This document shows, in pieces, positions 32,551-44,062 of a stretch of DNA of 64,000 nucleotides. This DNA is from Amorphophallus konjac (Eukaryota; Streptophyta; Magnoliopsida; Alismatales; Araceae), in the NCBI GenBank assembly GCA_022559845.1, contig CM040117.1, positions 12,486,856 to 12,550,855 of the forward strand. The letters run 5' to 3'. The notes beneath the pieces were generated by a model. That model saw only the letters and a program-made list of their open reading frames with translations, searched no databases and had not been told where the DNA came from. Made by a program: the position numbers and the translations under genes. Positions within the stretch are counted from its first letter, which is position 1. Every line of letters starts with the position of its first letter.

Positions 32551-34713
32551 CACTCCCAAAGAAGCTATTATTATTAGCAGAAAAGTAAAGCTAATTATTC
32601 AGAGATGGATTAACTATTTTATTCATGCTTTACCAGTCATTCAGATTCTAGTAATACATGATATTTAGATAGTGACGGTAGCAATCATATGATAGGAATT
32701 AAACGTAGCTTTGTCAAATTGGATGAATAGATAGATTCTCAAGTGAAGCTTGGAGATGACAAGCTGTATAAAGTAAAAGGTAAGGGAGTGATAGCAGTGC
32801 ATACAAAGAGAGGTAAGACGAAGTTTATCACAGATGTTCTGTATATTCCTGACCTAACTCAAAATTTATTAAGTGTTGGACAGTTAATGCAGAATAAGTT
32901 ATTCAGATAACTTTAGAAAAGATGAATACATCATTATAGAAGACAGAAGTAAAAAGATTGTGGGAAAAATCAAAATGGCTCATAATAAACTCTATCTATT
33001 CAAAATGTCACTAGAAAATATAGCTCTAAAAATAAACGAGAAGATAGCTCTCTCATATGGCATAAGAAATTTGGTCATTTGAATTATAGACTCTCATACT
33101 ACTAAAGAAGAAGAGAATGTTTATTGGATTGCCATATCTAAAAGAAGAAAAAAATAAAATTTACGAATGATGCATCTATGAAAAGATGCATAGATTATTA
33201 TTCACTAAAATATCATGGAGAGCTAAAGAAACATTACAATTGGGACATGCTGACATTTGTGGTCTAACAAAGACTGCCTCACTTAATCGTTCACGATATT
33301 TTTTACTATTTATAGATGATTATAGTCGAATGATGTGGATATATTTTCTGAAGGAAAAATCAGAGACATTTACAATATTCTTACAGTTTAAAGCATTTGC
33401 CAAGAAATAAAGTGGTAAAAAGCTCAAGATTTGAAGGACTAATCGTGGAGGAGAGTTTACTTCAAAATAATGTTAAGAATATTACAGGAATGAAGGAATA
33501 AAGAAGGAGCTAATAGCAAGTTATACGTCTCAGCAAAATGGAGTAGCCGAGCAAAAAAATAGGATAATAGTGGAGATGACTCGGAGCATGCTAAAAGGTA
33601 TGAATCTCCCTAATAATTTTTGGGCTGAGACTATACATACTGCAGTTTATATTCTAAACAGGTGTTCGACGAAGGCAGTTCCAAGCAAAACACCATATGA
33701 GATCTGGTTCAAGAGAAAGGCCAAGGTAAGTCATTTTAGAATATTTAGATGCATTGCATGTGGCCATATTCCTTCACAAGCTAGAGAAGAAATTTTTGAT
33801 GAGAAAAGAGAGAAATATATATTCATTAGATATAGTGAAGAATCAAAAGTATATATATTGCTTGAGCCTAAGATAAATGAATTGAATTTCTAGATATGTG
33901 ATATTTGATGAAACAATATCATAGAAATGTGAAGAAGAAAAAGAAAAACAAGTACCTAATATTATGAAAGAAAAGGAAGTAGAGGACGAAGAATTAGTAT
34001 CTACTTCTCCTCCACAAAGTCCAAGAGAGGAAGACGAGTCAAGTACCGACTCAAACACACCACGACGAAAGGAACACTCTCTCAAAGAAATATATAAAAG
34101 AGGTAATGGGGCTTCTTTTTCTTATGAACCACAAAGATATGAGGAGACAGTTAAAGATGATAAATGGATAAAGGCCATAGATGAAGAAATAAATATGATT
34201 GAGAAAAATTACACATCGGAGCTAGTTGAACAACCAAAAAATAAGGAAGTTATTGGTTATATCGACAATGATTAGACAGGCTCAACAGATGACCGAAAAA
34301 ATACTTATGGATATTTGTTCTATCTAGTGACAAAGTTTATTTCATGATCGTTAGAGAAGCAACAAACAATCACTTTATCTTCAGCAGAAGTCGAATATAT
34401 ATCTACTAAAAGTGCCACATGCGAAGCTATCTGGCCAAGGAGAATATTATCACAACTTCAAAAAAATCAAGAAGAACCAACTACTATACTCTATAATAAT
34501 ATGTCAGCCACTGCTATGATAAAGGATCCATTCTTTCATGCACGAACGAAGAATATCGAGTTGCGTCATCACTATATCCGAGATTTAGTGGAGAAAGAAG
34601 AAATTATTCTGAAGTTTATAAAGACAGAGGAGCAAGTCACTAACATCTTCATAAAACCCTTAACTACTGACAAGTTTATACACTTTAGAAGGAGTATGCA
34701 CATTACAAATTAA
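32551..34713 (+). pseudogene. pol: Copia pol pseudogene lacking the reverse transcriptase core
   Basis: This is the remainder of the copia polyprotein. A retropepsin-like DSDGSNHM near 32665 differs from the usual DSGCSNHM and so lacks an intact DSG motif. An integrase follows with a pre-integrase HKKFGHLNY near 33065, the core HADICG / FIDDYSRMMW (33250-33330) and the NFWAETIHTAVYILNR segment (33620-33660). After the start of the RT domain (KWIKAIDEEINMIEKN near 34165) the frame jumps from NKEVIG directly to the RNase H region (STDDRKNTYGY near 34280, LSSAEVEYIS near 34380). The catalytic YVDD region is therefore missing. Stops and shifts are frequent. Confidence 0.85.
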
Positions 34714-34720
34714 GAGGGGG

Positions 34721-35153
34721 TGTTAAAATAATTTGAATGTGCTGAACTTCTCTAGAAATATGAAAAAAATTCTAACATATTGTGGAAGAAAGATGGTGAT
34801 ATAGAAAGTTCTAAAATGACAGTAAAAGGAGAGAAGTCTAGAAACACTAATGGAGAGATAAGATCATAGAAGAATTATCTAGAATGATGGTACATAAGAA
34901 ATATCTAGAAAAAATTTCAGACCTCTTGTGGAGGCTGTAAATATCACTACCTAAGACTCTTGGGGGACATCCAAGAAGTGAAGAAGTGAGTCAAAAAAGT
35001 TTTAACTCATTCCACCAAACTTTCAAGCCTTTCCTTTTTCCTCTTCCACCTCCCCATACAATTGTAAAAGATCTTTTTGTACTTATAGCATTTCTTCAAT
35101 AAAATTTTTACTTTCTTCACTTTTGTGCCCATTTCACTTCTGTTTCTCCAACA
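34721..35153 (+). repeat. Copia 3' LTR
   Basis: This 433-bp LTR starts TGTTAAAATAATTTGA and ends TCTCCAACA. The purine tract lies directly upstream at 34712-34720. Confidence 0.88.
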
Positions 35154-35398
35154 ATGGGCAAGTTAGTTCATCATGAACTCATGAATTGCCCCCCCCCTCC
35201 CCCAAGTTTGATGGTGTTATTGGTAAGTAAGGAGTTATTAATTGATACATGATTGTTATTAAAGTGTAATTAATTGCTTTAGCAAGAGATGTTTTTCGTT
35301 TATAAACTACCAGGGAATATGTGTTACGTTTATCAAAATGACTAGCTTGAGGAACATCAGGCGACAGTAATAACTGGGAGTGTATAATTACTTAACGG

Positions 35399-36090
35399 TG
35401 TTAGAATAGTCACATATTAAAAATGATCTAAAATATAATATGCTTATAATTGTGGAACACTTTCACCCAGCACATTAAAATTTGAGTTGAATGCCCCAAT
35501 CCGACAAACACCTATATGATGTTAGAGCCCACGATTATGATATGTGCTTTATACCCCACATTTGTCATGGTCTACATGATAAAGTTTAAATTGACTTGCA
35601 CGCGAGGGGACATATTAGAATAGTCTCTTATTAAAAATGGTTTAAAGTATAAAACACTTATAATTGTGAAGTCTTCTTCATTGGACACCTTAAGATTTTT
35701 AGCTGAACGATCCAATCTATCAAACTCTAATAAATAGAGCAATTATATATGGAAAGTGAAATTAGTTCCACTAAGAAACGATGATGACAATATTGAGAAA
35801 ATAAGACGTCATTATCTTTTCCAAGCGAAGATATTTTCTGCATTATGTTAGCTTATGTATTTTATGTACTCACGTAAACAGTGCAAATGGAAAACTGCTT
35901 TCAGCTGTAGAAATAATGGGAAATTGAAAACAAATGGTCATTGCGTGGTGTAGAGCAGCTATAGGCATATGTTTTGTTTTTGTTAGAATAGCCCCACGTT
36001 GGAAAAGGGGCGATTTATATGGTTATAATATTAGTTGGTGAGATTATTCTAATAGCTTTATCTTCCATCAATATGAGAATATTCCACTAC
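35399..36090 (+). repeat. Degenerate LTR relics with TTAGAATAG heads
   Basis: Three segments begin TTAGAATAG (about 35399, 35614 and 35981). The first two are diverged direct repeats about 210 bp apart (ATTAAAAATG..., CTTATAATTGTG...). The sequence before the second, GCGAGGGGACA, looks like a copia polypurine tract. They are probably remnants of one or more Tork-like copia elements. No coding sequence remains. Confidence 0.45.
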
Positions 36091-38349
36091 ACCCTTTGAT
36101 GTTGAAGATGATTTCAAGGCTCATGTAGACAAACAAATATGGGATGGGCAACCTTAAATTATGACATATACAGCCGCGCTCTGGAACAATGTCGTCATGG
36201 GCCATTTGACTCAACACTAATTGATGAAAGTCAAATTAATTAACTAACAAGGAATACTTTGTCTATTTCTTCAATCAATTAATTAAGATCATTCAAACAG
36301 AAAGTCGGTAATAAAATTACCATTTACTAATATCCAAACTTTTTTTGGCCCATCGGGAGGATGAAAAAAAGACACGGAATATCATGCAAGAAAGTGATGT
36401 AAATGGAATCACATCTCCACTAATCGGAAAAGAACAGATAAGAGATCTTTTCTTGCTTGTCACTGTTCCAGCATTGCCTTCAGTCTCCCGAGGATTCCAG
36501 AATATTTTTGGCAATTTGGGTAGACATTCCATACGTACAAAATGTACCAGTGATAATCTCTATCAGGACCACAACTTGCTCGATCCCTTTTCTCTAGCTT
36601 TTTCTAGCTAGACATATTTGATTCTAACGTTCCTCTAGTAGCAGGCGAGAGGGTATCTTGGTAATGGAACAGCTAAGTCCCATTGTTCAGATTCTTCTTT
36701 CCCCACGTTGATAATATCGTACGTACGAGCTTATCTATCCACAGAATGGGGTTGAGGAGATGAAGGTCAATGGCCACTCGTTCCCTCCAAGGGGCACGCT
36801 AAGATGCATGCCCCATGTCAAGATACCTTGACCACGATACCCTTACTATCCCAGCAATTCTGTGAAGCCTAAATAATTAATGAGATTCTGGCCATTATTT
36901 TCCCAAGGTCCGCACAATTTGAATTTATGTCACCGACATGACCGTCAACCACTGGATCCTTTGTTTAAGATCGAGGCACGTTAATTGTTGGCTTCTAACT
37001 GTGATCAAGATCTGGAGCAGTGATATGTACGAACTAATTGTCACTCGTAGATCCGTATCAGATCGAAATCTCTATGATGTGACTCGGTCGTCTCCCAACC
37101 CATCTGATAGATTTTTTCCCCTCATCTCGGTGCCTTTCTCACCCCCCCCCCGGCCGGGTACCTAGCCCGGTGCGTCCGCCCCATTCCTGACAGTCCCCCA
37201 CTGCCGCTGGCAACATTTCTTTTAACCGAATCATCGTCGCCACCGCCGGATCTCATATATCATCGCCGGATCCTAACTGCCACCATCAAATCCTCATCGG
37301 AACTCACTTAGAAGGTCGCAGAGAAGGGTAGAGAGGGAGGGAGCGACTCGATCTAAGTGGGTTAAATCATGTCTCAGATTTCGTCAATCCGAGTAGATCC
37401 ATCCGAGTCACCCCGACTCGGGCTGAGTACGAACCATGGTAATGAACAGTTAGCATGTACAAGATCATGGCATCCTAACTTGTGCTCCTCGTGTATGATT
37501 GTGGCAACCAGTTGCCCAAAGATGATTTTGGTTTATTGTTCAACTTCCCTTTCACTCTTCACGCTCAAGTTTATATATATACCTCTCCGAGGCAAGACCT
37601 CCAAAGTCCTTGTGAAATTTAAAGGAACTAATTAACTTAATTACGTAGCTAATTAGTAAAGTTGCCAAAGCCAAGACCTAGCTAGTAGAACCCTAGATGG
37701 TCCTGCCACAGTTATCCTTTGTTTGCCCTTAAGCCTATTCTAACTGACCAGTTGCATCAACATTCATCATGAGTACTCTCTTAATACAGTTGGCATATGG
37801 GGACTTCTTCGCTAGCTTCTCTTAAGAAATACAAGATCCTGACGGGGATGGGGATCGTGCATGGGTCTCCACGCGCCGGTATGCATAATGTATAGACCGA
37901 GTTCGACTGGCCGGTGACTTGCTTCTCAATTACATCTCCGTAGCAAGCTTGTGGTACGTACGTGTTCCGTAGCGCAAGTGTCCCAGTAGCAATGCACACT
38001 TGCACATGCAAAGAAATGTTGTGTGTATGCAAGTGGGGAGGGAATGTCAACTTTAGCTAGCTTCTCCATAGTAGATAAGGAGGAGGGCGAGGTCGGCCCG
38101 CGGCATCGCAGATCAGGCCGGCCGGCTGAGGTACGTGGTGGGAGAGAAACGCAGGCTTGCTTCGCGCACTCCCCTATGGGACCTCCCAGCTTGTTCTCAA
38201 ATTCTTATTCCTCAGCCCCCACAGTCCACCCCCGCAACCACAACGCGCTGACACCACATCTCCTCTTGCTTTAAAAGATACCCAAAGAATCCAGCCCCCC
38301 TTGTGAAAAGGCCAGAAAGAAAACAAAGAAGAAAAGTGGTAGAGCCAAA
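36091..38349. other. Host intergenic DNA, no gene recognised
   Basis: This is mixed-composition DNA with a C-run near 37143 and CGCC/GCCGG-rich stretches at 37190-37330. Open frames of 60-90 codons (for example 36345-36611, 37369-37635, 37781-38050) show no domain, no consistent codon bias and no partner exon that I can support. Confidence 0.4.
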
Positions 38350-38870
38350 TTAAGGGTTGCTGATCGTTTCTTTCCACGTTCCCCCTTTTAGGAGCTCTGA
38401 TTCGACGGTCGAACAGGATATGGAATGCAGCTGTGTGCCAAGACTTGGACGGAGACATAATGCGCGATCCAGTACAGTGAAAGGCCTGCATGCGCCTCTC
38501 TGGGGATCCCCATCGGCACCCATCTCCTCGTCTCCACTTTGCTCGATCGGCCATGATTCCCGGCCGACGACAGCAACGCCGTTGTTCTCCGTCCGGGGCA
38601 TCGCCGTACGCGCACCGGTGCCGCCAAACTCCTCGTCGCAGTCACTTTTCGTGGCGATGCCTTTGCTCGTGCGGGATTGGGAATCAGTCTTACGTGTGCT
38701 CGAGAGCACCAGTGCTTGGGTCTCTGGCGCGTGCATGGAAGGGTGACGATGACGACGTCCGCGAGCCGTACCATCCGTCGAAAACTTGGAGGGCATCTCT
38801 TTCTGATTTGCTCGCTAAGGCTGTGTGAACGTGATCTTGGTAACGTCTTTCGTGGGGGAATCATACACTG
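38350..38870. other. GC-rich open segment of unknown nature
   Basis: About 500 bp of GC-rich DNA is open in several frames on both strands (for example 38350-38796 and 38388-38864 minus, 38357-38746 plus). The minus frame 38796-38350 has an acidic stretch and a hydrophilic character compatible with a first exon, but no family motif is visible. It could be a GC-rich 5' exon of a host gene, a promoter island or chance. Confidence 0.25.
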
Positions 38871-39140
38871 CTAACGTCGGATTAAAACTACTGGCAGGGA
38901 GGCGATACCCGATGAGGTGGTAATATTGGAAAGTGGACCTATGCATGCCCAACGAAATAAAATTAAGCTTGTATTATTTGGGATCATTAGGTGTTCCAGA
39001 AAGGCCTTCAATTCTGCGCTGGGTTCGCTTCCTCTCTCCCTTTTTCCACCCATGCCGGTCAGTGGGATCAAAATTGTGGCTGTACTTTTGGCTGGTACGT
39101 GAAGCCCACGGGTTTAGAAAAAGAATATTAATATTTGCCG

Positions 39141-39185
39141 CAAATCTTGGACTGTAGATTAATTAAATCTACAGTCCAAGATTTG
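39141..39185. repeat. Perfect 20-bp inverted repeat, 5-nt spacer
   Basis: CAAATCTTGGACTGTAGATT (39141-39160) is followed after AATTA by its exact reverse complement (39166-39185). It could form a cruciform or RNA hairpin and may be a remnant of a small transposon. Confidence 0.9.
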
Positions 39186-39465
39186 CAGCGAGCATTACAA
39201 GAAGGAGAATCATTATTTTTGTGTAACACTTAGATTTGTAATCTGGACCCAGCAAGGCAGCTGTAGCAGTGGCAGATTAGCGTTAGGCATTGATTCCGCG
39301 TCAAGGACTGGGAAGAAACGGGCTTGGAGAAGGAAGAAAGCACGGGGACGATAATCCTCCTGCAAAAGAGATTAGTCCGGGATAGGATGGTTGAGGAGAG
39401 AAGAAGTGGCTAGGTTGAAGGAATAGTTGTTACGTATCTTGTGATGTTGATGTTCTATACTTATT

Positions 39466-40440
39466 CACTACAGAAAAATTGATTTTTACCTACAACGAAT
39501 GAGATAGGTAAAGGTCCAAAAAATCGTAGGTGAAAGTTTTATTTATGACACTCCCGCTGGAGCGATGTGGTTGATAAAAACTACGTAGGTAAATCTTTAC
39601 TTACGCGACAAAATTCGTAAGTATAGTGTGGTCAATACCTACGACACAGTCACGTAGGTATAAGGTGGTCATTACCTACGGAATCATATCGCGTATGAAA
39701 ACTTTTACCAACGCAGTTTTTACCAACGACGTATGTCGTAGGTAATTACCTACGAGTTTGATCGAGTGGATAATTACCTATGGTGTATATAACATGCCTA
39801 CGCAGTTTTTACCTATGACTATAGTAGTAGGTAATTACCTACGATTTATGTCACGTAGATATTTTCTTACGATTTTTATCGCGTATAGTAGGTGGTAGTA
39901 GGTAATTACCTATGATTTATGTCGCGTAGGTATTCTCCCTAAGGTCACTTTGATAACATGTTAGGATAAATTATCTGAGGTGGGTCCGGGTGAGTTATTT
40001 CTTAGATTTTCTATTTTTAAGTTTGATAAGTTACTCTTACCCTGAGAATAACCCATTCCATGTGAAATGGTAGAATGAGTTATTCCTTCAATAAGGGCCT
40101 TAACCCTAACCGAGCCTAGATAACTTAACCCTGCTACCAAACTCGGTTAAGGATGAGTAGGCGTAATAACTCATCCTATTCGCCTCTTATTCTATTATCA
40201 AAGTCACCGATTATTTTTATCGCGTAGGTGGTAGTAGATAATTACCTACGATTTATGTCACGTAGGTATTCTCCTGAGGTTTTTTATCACGTAGGTGTGA
40301 TTTACCTACGTAGTTTTCACTAACAATAATTATAGTAGGTAATTACCTACGACTTTTATCAAATAGGTAATTTCTTATGATTTTTTGAGTTGTTAATAAA
40401 ATGTAGGTAACACGAACGAACCGTAGGTGAATGTTTCTTT
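39466..40440. repeat. CACTA terminal and subterminal repeats
   Basis: The terminal motif CACTACAGAAAAA is followed by many direct and inverted copies of TACCTACGA / GTAGGTAATTACCTAC. In CACTA elements such arrays bind the element-encoded TNPA-like protein. A 254-bp MITE interrupts the array. Confidence 0.85.
39949..40202. mobile_element. MITE in CACTA subterminal repeats
   Basis: A 254-bp segment without the CACTA motif is bounded by short inverted ends TTTGATAACA / TATTATCAAA and by direct repeats GTCAC (39944-39948 and 40203-40207). Its interior has inverted copies of a GGRTGAGTTATT motif. It is non-coding. The 5-bp duplication does not fit Tourist (3 bp) or hAT (8 bp), so the superfamily is open. 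Confidence 0.6.
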
Positions 40441-40584
40441 TAATCTTAATCCTAAATAATCTATACTAATAGTAGATAATCCATTTGAACTATAGATAAC
40501 CTAAACTAATTATGTACGTAATAAATTCATCTATAATGCTTATATGAATCGTAGGTAACCTGTAACTAAATTCATAGATAAACC

Positions 40585-40795
40585 ATATAACTTGTACACA
40601 TTCACAAAATTTACACACATTCAAAACTTGCACATTCACATCATTCACATATCATATATCAAGAAATTTGCACATTCACATTCAAACCATAACTTGTACA
40701 CATTCACAAATTTTACATATTCAAAACTTGAACATTCATATCATTCACATAGATCAAGAAATCTGCACATTCACATTCAAACCATAACTTGATAT
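40585..40795. repeat. Tandem duplication, about 100 bp unit
   Basis: Two copies of a unit containing ACTTGTACACATTCACAAA and TTGCACATTCACATTCAAAC are arranged in tandem inside the CACTA 3' non-coding part. The unit itself is built from CATTCACA repeats. Confidence 0.75.
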
Positions 40796-41264
40796 TATAT
40801 ACAAAATACCATCATCAAGTATGATTGTGGCAATGTATCAACATTGTAATCACAAAAAAAATAGCAAAGTTTCATGAACAACAAACAAGTGCATGTATGT
40901 GAAAATATATACACAATCAAAATTAATGTAAACATTATATTACAATCAATATATATATCGAAAATGAGGGGTGCGGTCTAACATATATCACCATGTTAGT
41001 AAGAGAATCAAGAGTTGAGAGATGAACTGTTCCGTGCATCGATCATAACATGTAAAATAGTTAAATATTTATAAGTAATTACACTTGAAAGTTAAACATG
41101 ACAATATTTTCTTAACAAATAAAAAAGATACTTTACATATTCTATAAGCCAAAGAATATGGCTCCCAAGTGCATCTCTAATTTTATTTCTTTCTTGATCT
41201 TTAATAAAAAGGGGGGCTTCAAACTTGATTACATGTAAAACTGATACTTCACAATAAGCATTTC
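40796..41264. other. CACTA non-coding stretch
   Basis: This is AT-rich DNA with A runs and no supported gene. The minus strand just before 41265 continues the broken CACTA reading frame with several stops. Confidence 0.5.
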
Positions 41265-41380
41265 CTATCTGTCGCCCCCATCACAACTTTATCTTTATCA
41301 ACACTTATTACAAGGCCAGTTGCCACATGCTCTCCTTGTAGATCTAATAGTTTCACCCACTTCCCTTGCAACTGTGCACC
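41265..41380 (-). pseudogene. DUF8039-like CACTA domain fragment
   Basis: The minus strand encodes GKWVKLLDLQGEHVATG and a following VISVDKDKVVMG. This resembles the conserved domain near the end of the second gene of plant CACTA elements (motif W-V-K-L...G..VA.G). Stops follow immediately. The assignment rests on this short motif only. Confidence 0.45.
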
Positions 41381-42059
41381 AGAAAAAAATAGAAGCATCA
41401 AATAGAACTTTGTACAATAACTGCATCAATACATAGATGCTTAAAAATGCAGTTTTCACTCAAAACAAGAACATGTTTTTCACCTTTAAGCAACCCCTGT
41501 GGGTTCACAACACAAGTTTCATCTTCTAAAGACACTGACGCATCAGTCAGATTTCACTCAAAATCAGTCAAATTGGACTGTTTCTAAACACTACCTAAAA
41601 GTGCAGCGAAATATGTTTTATCACATAAGGATAAGAATAAAAATAACATTTCACATTTTACTCTAAGAATGTCTCGTCCTCAGGTAGTTTAAGTTAAAAT
41701 GTTAAACCTTCAGATTGAACAGAATATGAGGAAACATATGACATGCATAAACTGGCATGGGATTGAAAATCTACAGGATGACTAGTAGCTTCCATTGACA
41801 GATTCCCCATTTTAAAAAGGAGCGAGCTTTACATGATTTGCAACATCTCCACAGTCCTCAGGCCTATGGCTGAAAGTTATGGCTCAGTAGAATTTTTAGA
41901 AGCCCTGGTGTTCATTTAATATATTACATCACCCCCCAAAAACCAAAAAAAAAAAACTAACTAGTTACAATCTATGCCGTGTCTTTGGACTTTACAGTCC
42001 ACAACAAAACCCTTCCCAGCCTACATCACATACCATCATACAGGGACATATTAAACATC

Positions 42060-43236
42060 CAAAATGTCAATTAGTTCTTGTACATAGAAGGATATCTGGC
42101 ACTAAAGCAGGATCAAGCTCCCAACAGCCTCGTAGTTTACCACCTCTTTGTTCAGTCAGCCTGACAGAAGGAATCTGATGAGAGAATTTCAAGAATTCAA
42201 CCATGAATATATCCATTGTCATTGGAGTTCCATTGTTTCTTCTTGGCCTGAAGACAACCCTAAAGCCATCCACCTTTTCCAAAACCATGACTCTTATCAA
42301 AGAATCAGAATGGTAAATGACTTCTATCAACTCATATTCACCCCTCTCCAAACAATTCTGTAAATCAGGTAACTGTCTTTCAATACAGCCCACACCTCAT
42401 TGACCTGAGGATAGATGCCATACTGCTGCTTTTTTTTCAACATGTATAGCATGTACCAAGTGAGAAAACATTTCAACCCTATCATATGTTTCCTTAGCAT
42501 CTCTTCCAGAACAAGGTCTAAATCTTCCACAACCAAAAGGAAGATATTTTTTGTCCCATTGTATCTCCTCTGGCAACTATGGACAGGCTTCAAGACATGT
42601 TATGTGCACTTTAAAATACCGTCTGGGATACCAAATGCATAGTGAAATACAATAATATTAGTTTTCATGGGATTTTAAAGTGCACATAACATGGCTTAAA
42701 GCCTGTCCATAGTTGCCAGAGAAGATACAATGGGACAAAAAATATCTTCCTTTTGGTTGTGGAAGATTTAGACCTTGTTCTGGAAGAGATGCTAAGGAAA
42801 CATATGATAAGGTTGAAATATTTTCTCACTTGGTACTGGCTATACATGTTAAAAAAAAGTAGTAGTATGATATCTATCCTCAGGTCAATGAGGTGTGGGA
42901 TGTATTGAATGGCAATTACCTGATTTATAGAATTGTTTGGAGAGGGGTGAATATGAAGTCATTTACCATTCTGATTCTTTGATAAGAGTCATGGTTTGTA
43001 GTCATGGTATTTTTGTCCCATTGTACCTATGCTTCATACTCATATTGCCAATGCTGAGCTGGATGAAGTCTCCATTTGGTATCCCAGCCTTTGAAGAGAG
43101 CCCAAACCTCACCTTTTCTAGGATACATCACATAAGAATTTCTTTTTAAACCTTTCGTCCAAGACATTAAGTGAGAGAACATATGGACATCGTCAGAATT
43201 TTTTGCTCCCCCAAGCATGAAGTTCTCACAATCCAA
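42060..43236 (-). pseudogene. Captured host gene fragments: DUF3444 (DnaJ-associated) domains
   Basis: On the minus strand 43236-43027 encodes a segment with MFSHLMSW, YPRKGEVWALFKGWDTKW and QYEYEA, the signature of the plant DUF3444 domain found C-terminal to DnaJ in nuclear chaperone-like proteins. The block 42393-42067 encodes the domain's second half (YELIEVIYHSDSLIRVMVLEKVDGF, then FLKFSHQIPSVRLT and GCWELDPALVPD). A second, diverged domain start (YGIYPQVNEVWAVLKD) lies in 42593-42327. Host proteins usually have two DUF3444 domains, which fits. The pieces sit inside the CACTA element, are interrupted by an inverted copy (42672-42994) and have stops, so this is transposon-borne gene capture rather than a working gene. 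Confidence 0.72.
42284..42994. repeat. Long inverted repeat within the captured DUF3444 sequence
   Basis: Arm 1 (42284-42617) and arm 2 (42672-42994) are reverse complements with few differences, separated by 54 nt. Transcription across them would give a hairpin RNA of over 300 bp derived from a host-like chaperone gene. Confidence 0.85.
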
Positions 43237-43531
43237 TGGTAGTTTCTCATCATACCAATCAATCTCAGCAGATAGTTCAAAATTTGGGATTCAATGACTC
43301 ATCTAACTTCATTACATTATCTACTTTGTTCTTTTAAGGTTACTCAGGAGCTTTCTTAAAGAAATTTCTTATCTGAGCATATTCTTTAAAAGAGTTGGGA
43401 TGCGTTTATATTTTCTTACAAAAGGGTGCTCTTAATGCACATGATTAGAAGAAGATAATCTTTAATTAAGAGATAGGGACAGATGTAGCCAAATGTAAGG
43501 AAGGGAAGTTATTCTTCAACCTGATAGCCAA

Positions 43532-44062
43532 TTAGACATGCTCAATGGTGACCATATAATCTTCTAAGACAATTATTTCAAATATTTCCATGCTAAAGAT
43601 GTACACAATCTCTTTCAATTTTCTTTCCCTCACTCTACTGCATGCTATACCTTTTTTTGGCTTTCTCAATCTACCAAGCCTGGAATGCATGCCCAATACG
43701 AATACATGTCTAAATGTCTCAAAATGTACCCGCAATCTATTCTACTTGTCATAAACTCTACCATAAAGAATATGAGTGTAGGAAGAAATATACAGCCCAA
43801 GGGCTCAGGATAACAGCTATGGTAGAGACAATTTGGTGCTCATTTTCATAGCAAATGGATTCATATAAGCTAAGATGCACCAACTGGGTGTGATCGCATG
43901 TCAATTTTTAATTGAAAGATTTTCTGCACAAATACGAATTGTTACCTGGTATGTTACTGTTTCCTTACTCGCTACTGACGAACATGCCTGTGATTCCACA
44001 TTTCTTTACGTAGCTCCATTCCCTCCCTGGTTCATATACATACCATGAACTTTTGCACATAT
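43532..44062 (-). other. CACTA internal DNA, unassigned
   Basis: A minus frame of 67 residues (43735-43532) is open, but its product matches no family I recognise. The rest is AT-rich with no supported gene. Confidence 0.35.

Larger units (their letters stand above)
31165..35153 (+). mobile_element. Ty1/copia retrotransposon, degenerate and internally deleted
   Basis: This 3989-bp element has LTRs at 31165-31586 and 34721-35153 and a 5-bp duplication ATGGG at 31160-31164 and 35154-35158. A degenerate initiator-Met primer binding site TTTGGTATTAAAGTC lies near 31588, with a purine tract AAGAGGGGG before the 3' LTR. The domain order gag, protease, integrase, RNase H is that of copia. The reverse transcriptase core is deleted. 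Many in-frame stops and the diverged LTRs indicate an old copy. Confidence 0.9.

Noticed and set aside
37369..37635. Possible host exon in 36-38 kb
   Set aside because: Short open frames without domains, splice evidence or neighbouring exons. Listed only as unassigned DNA.
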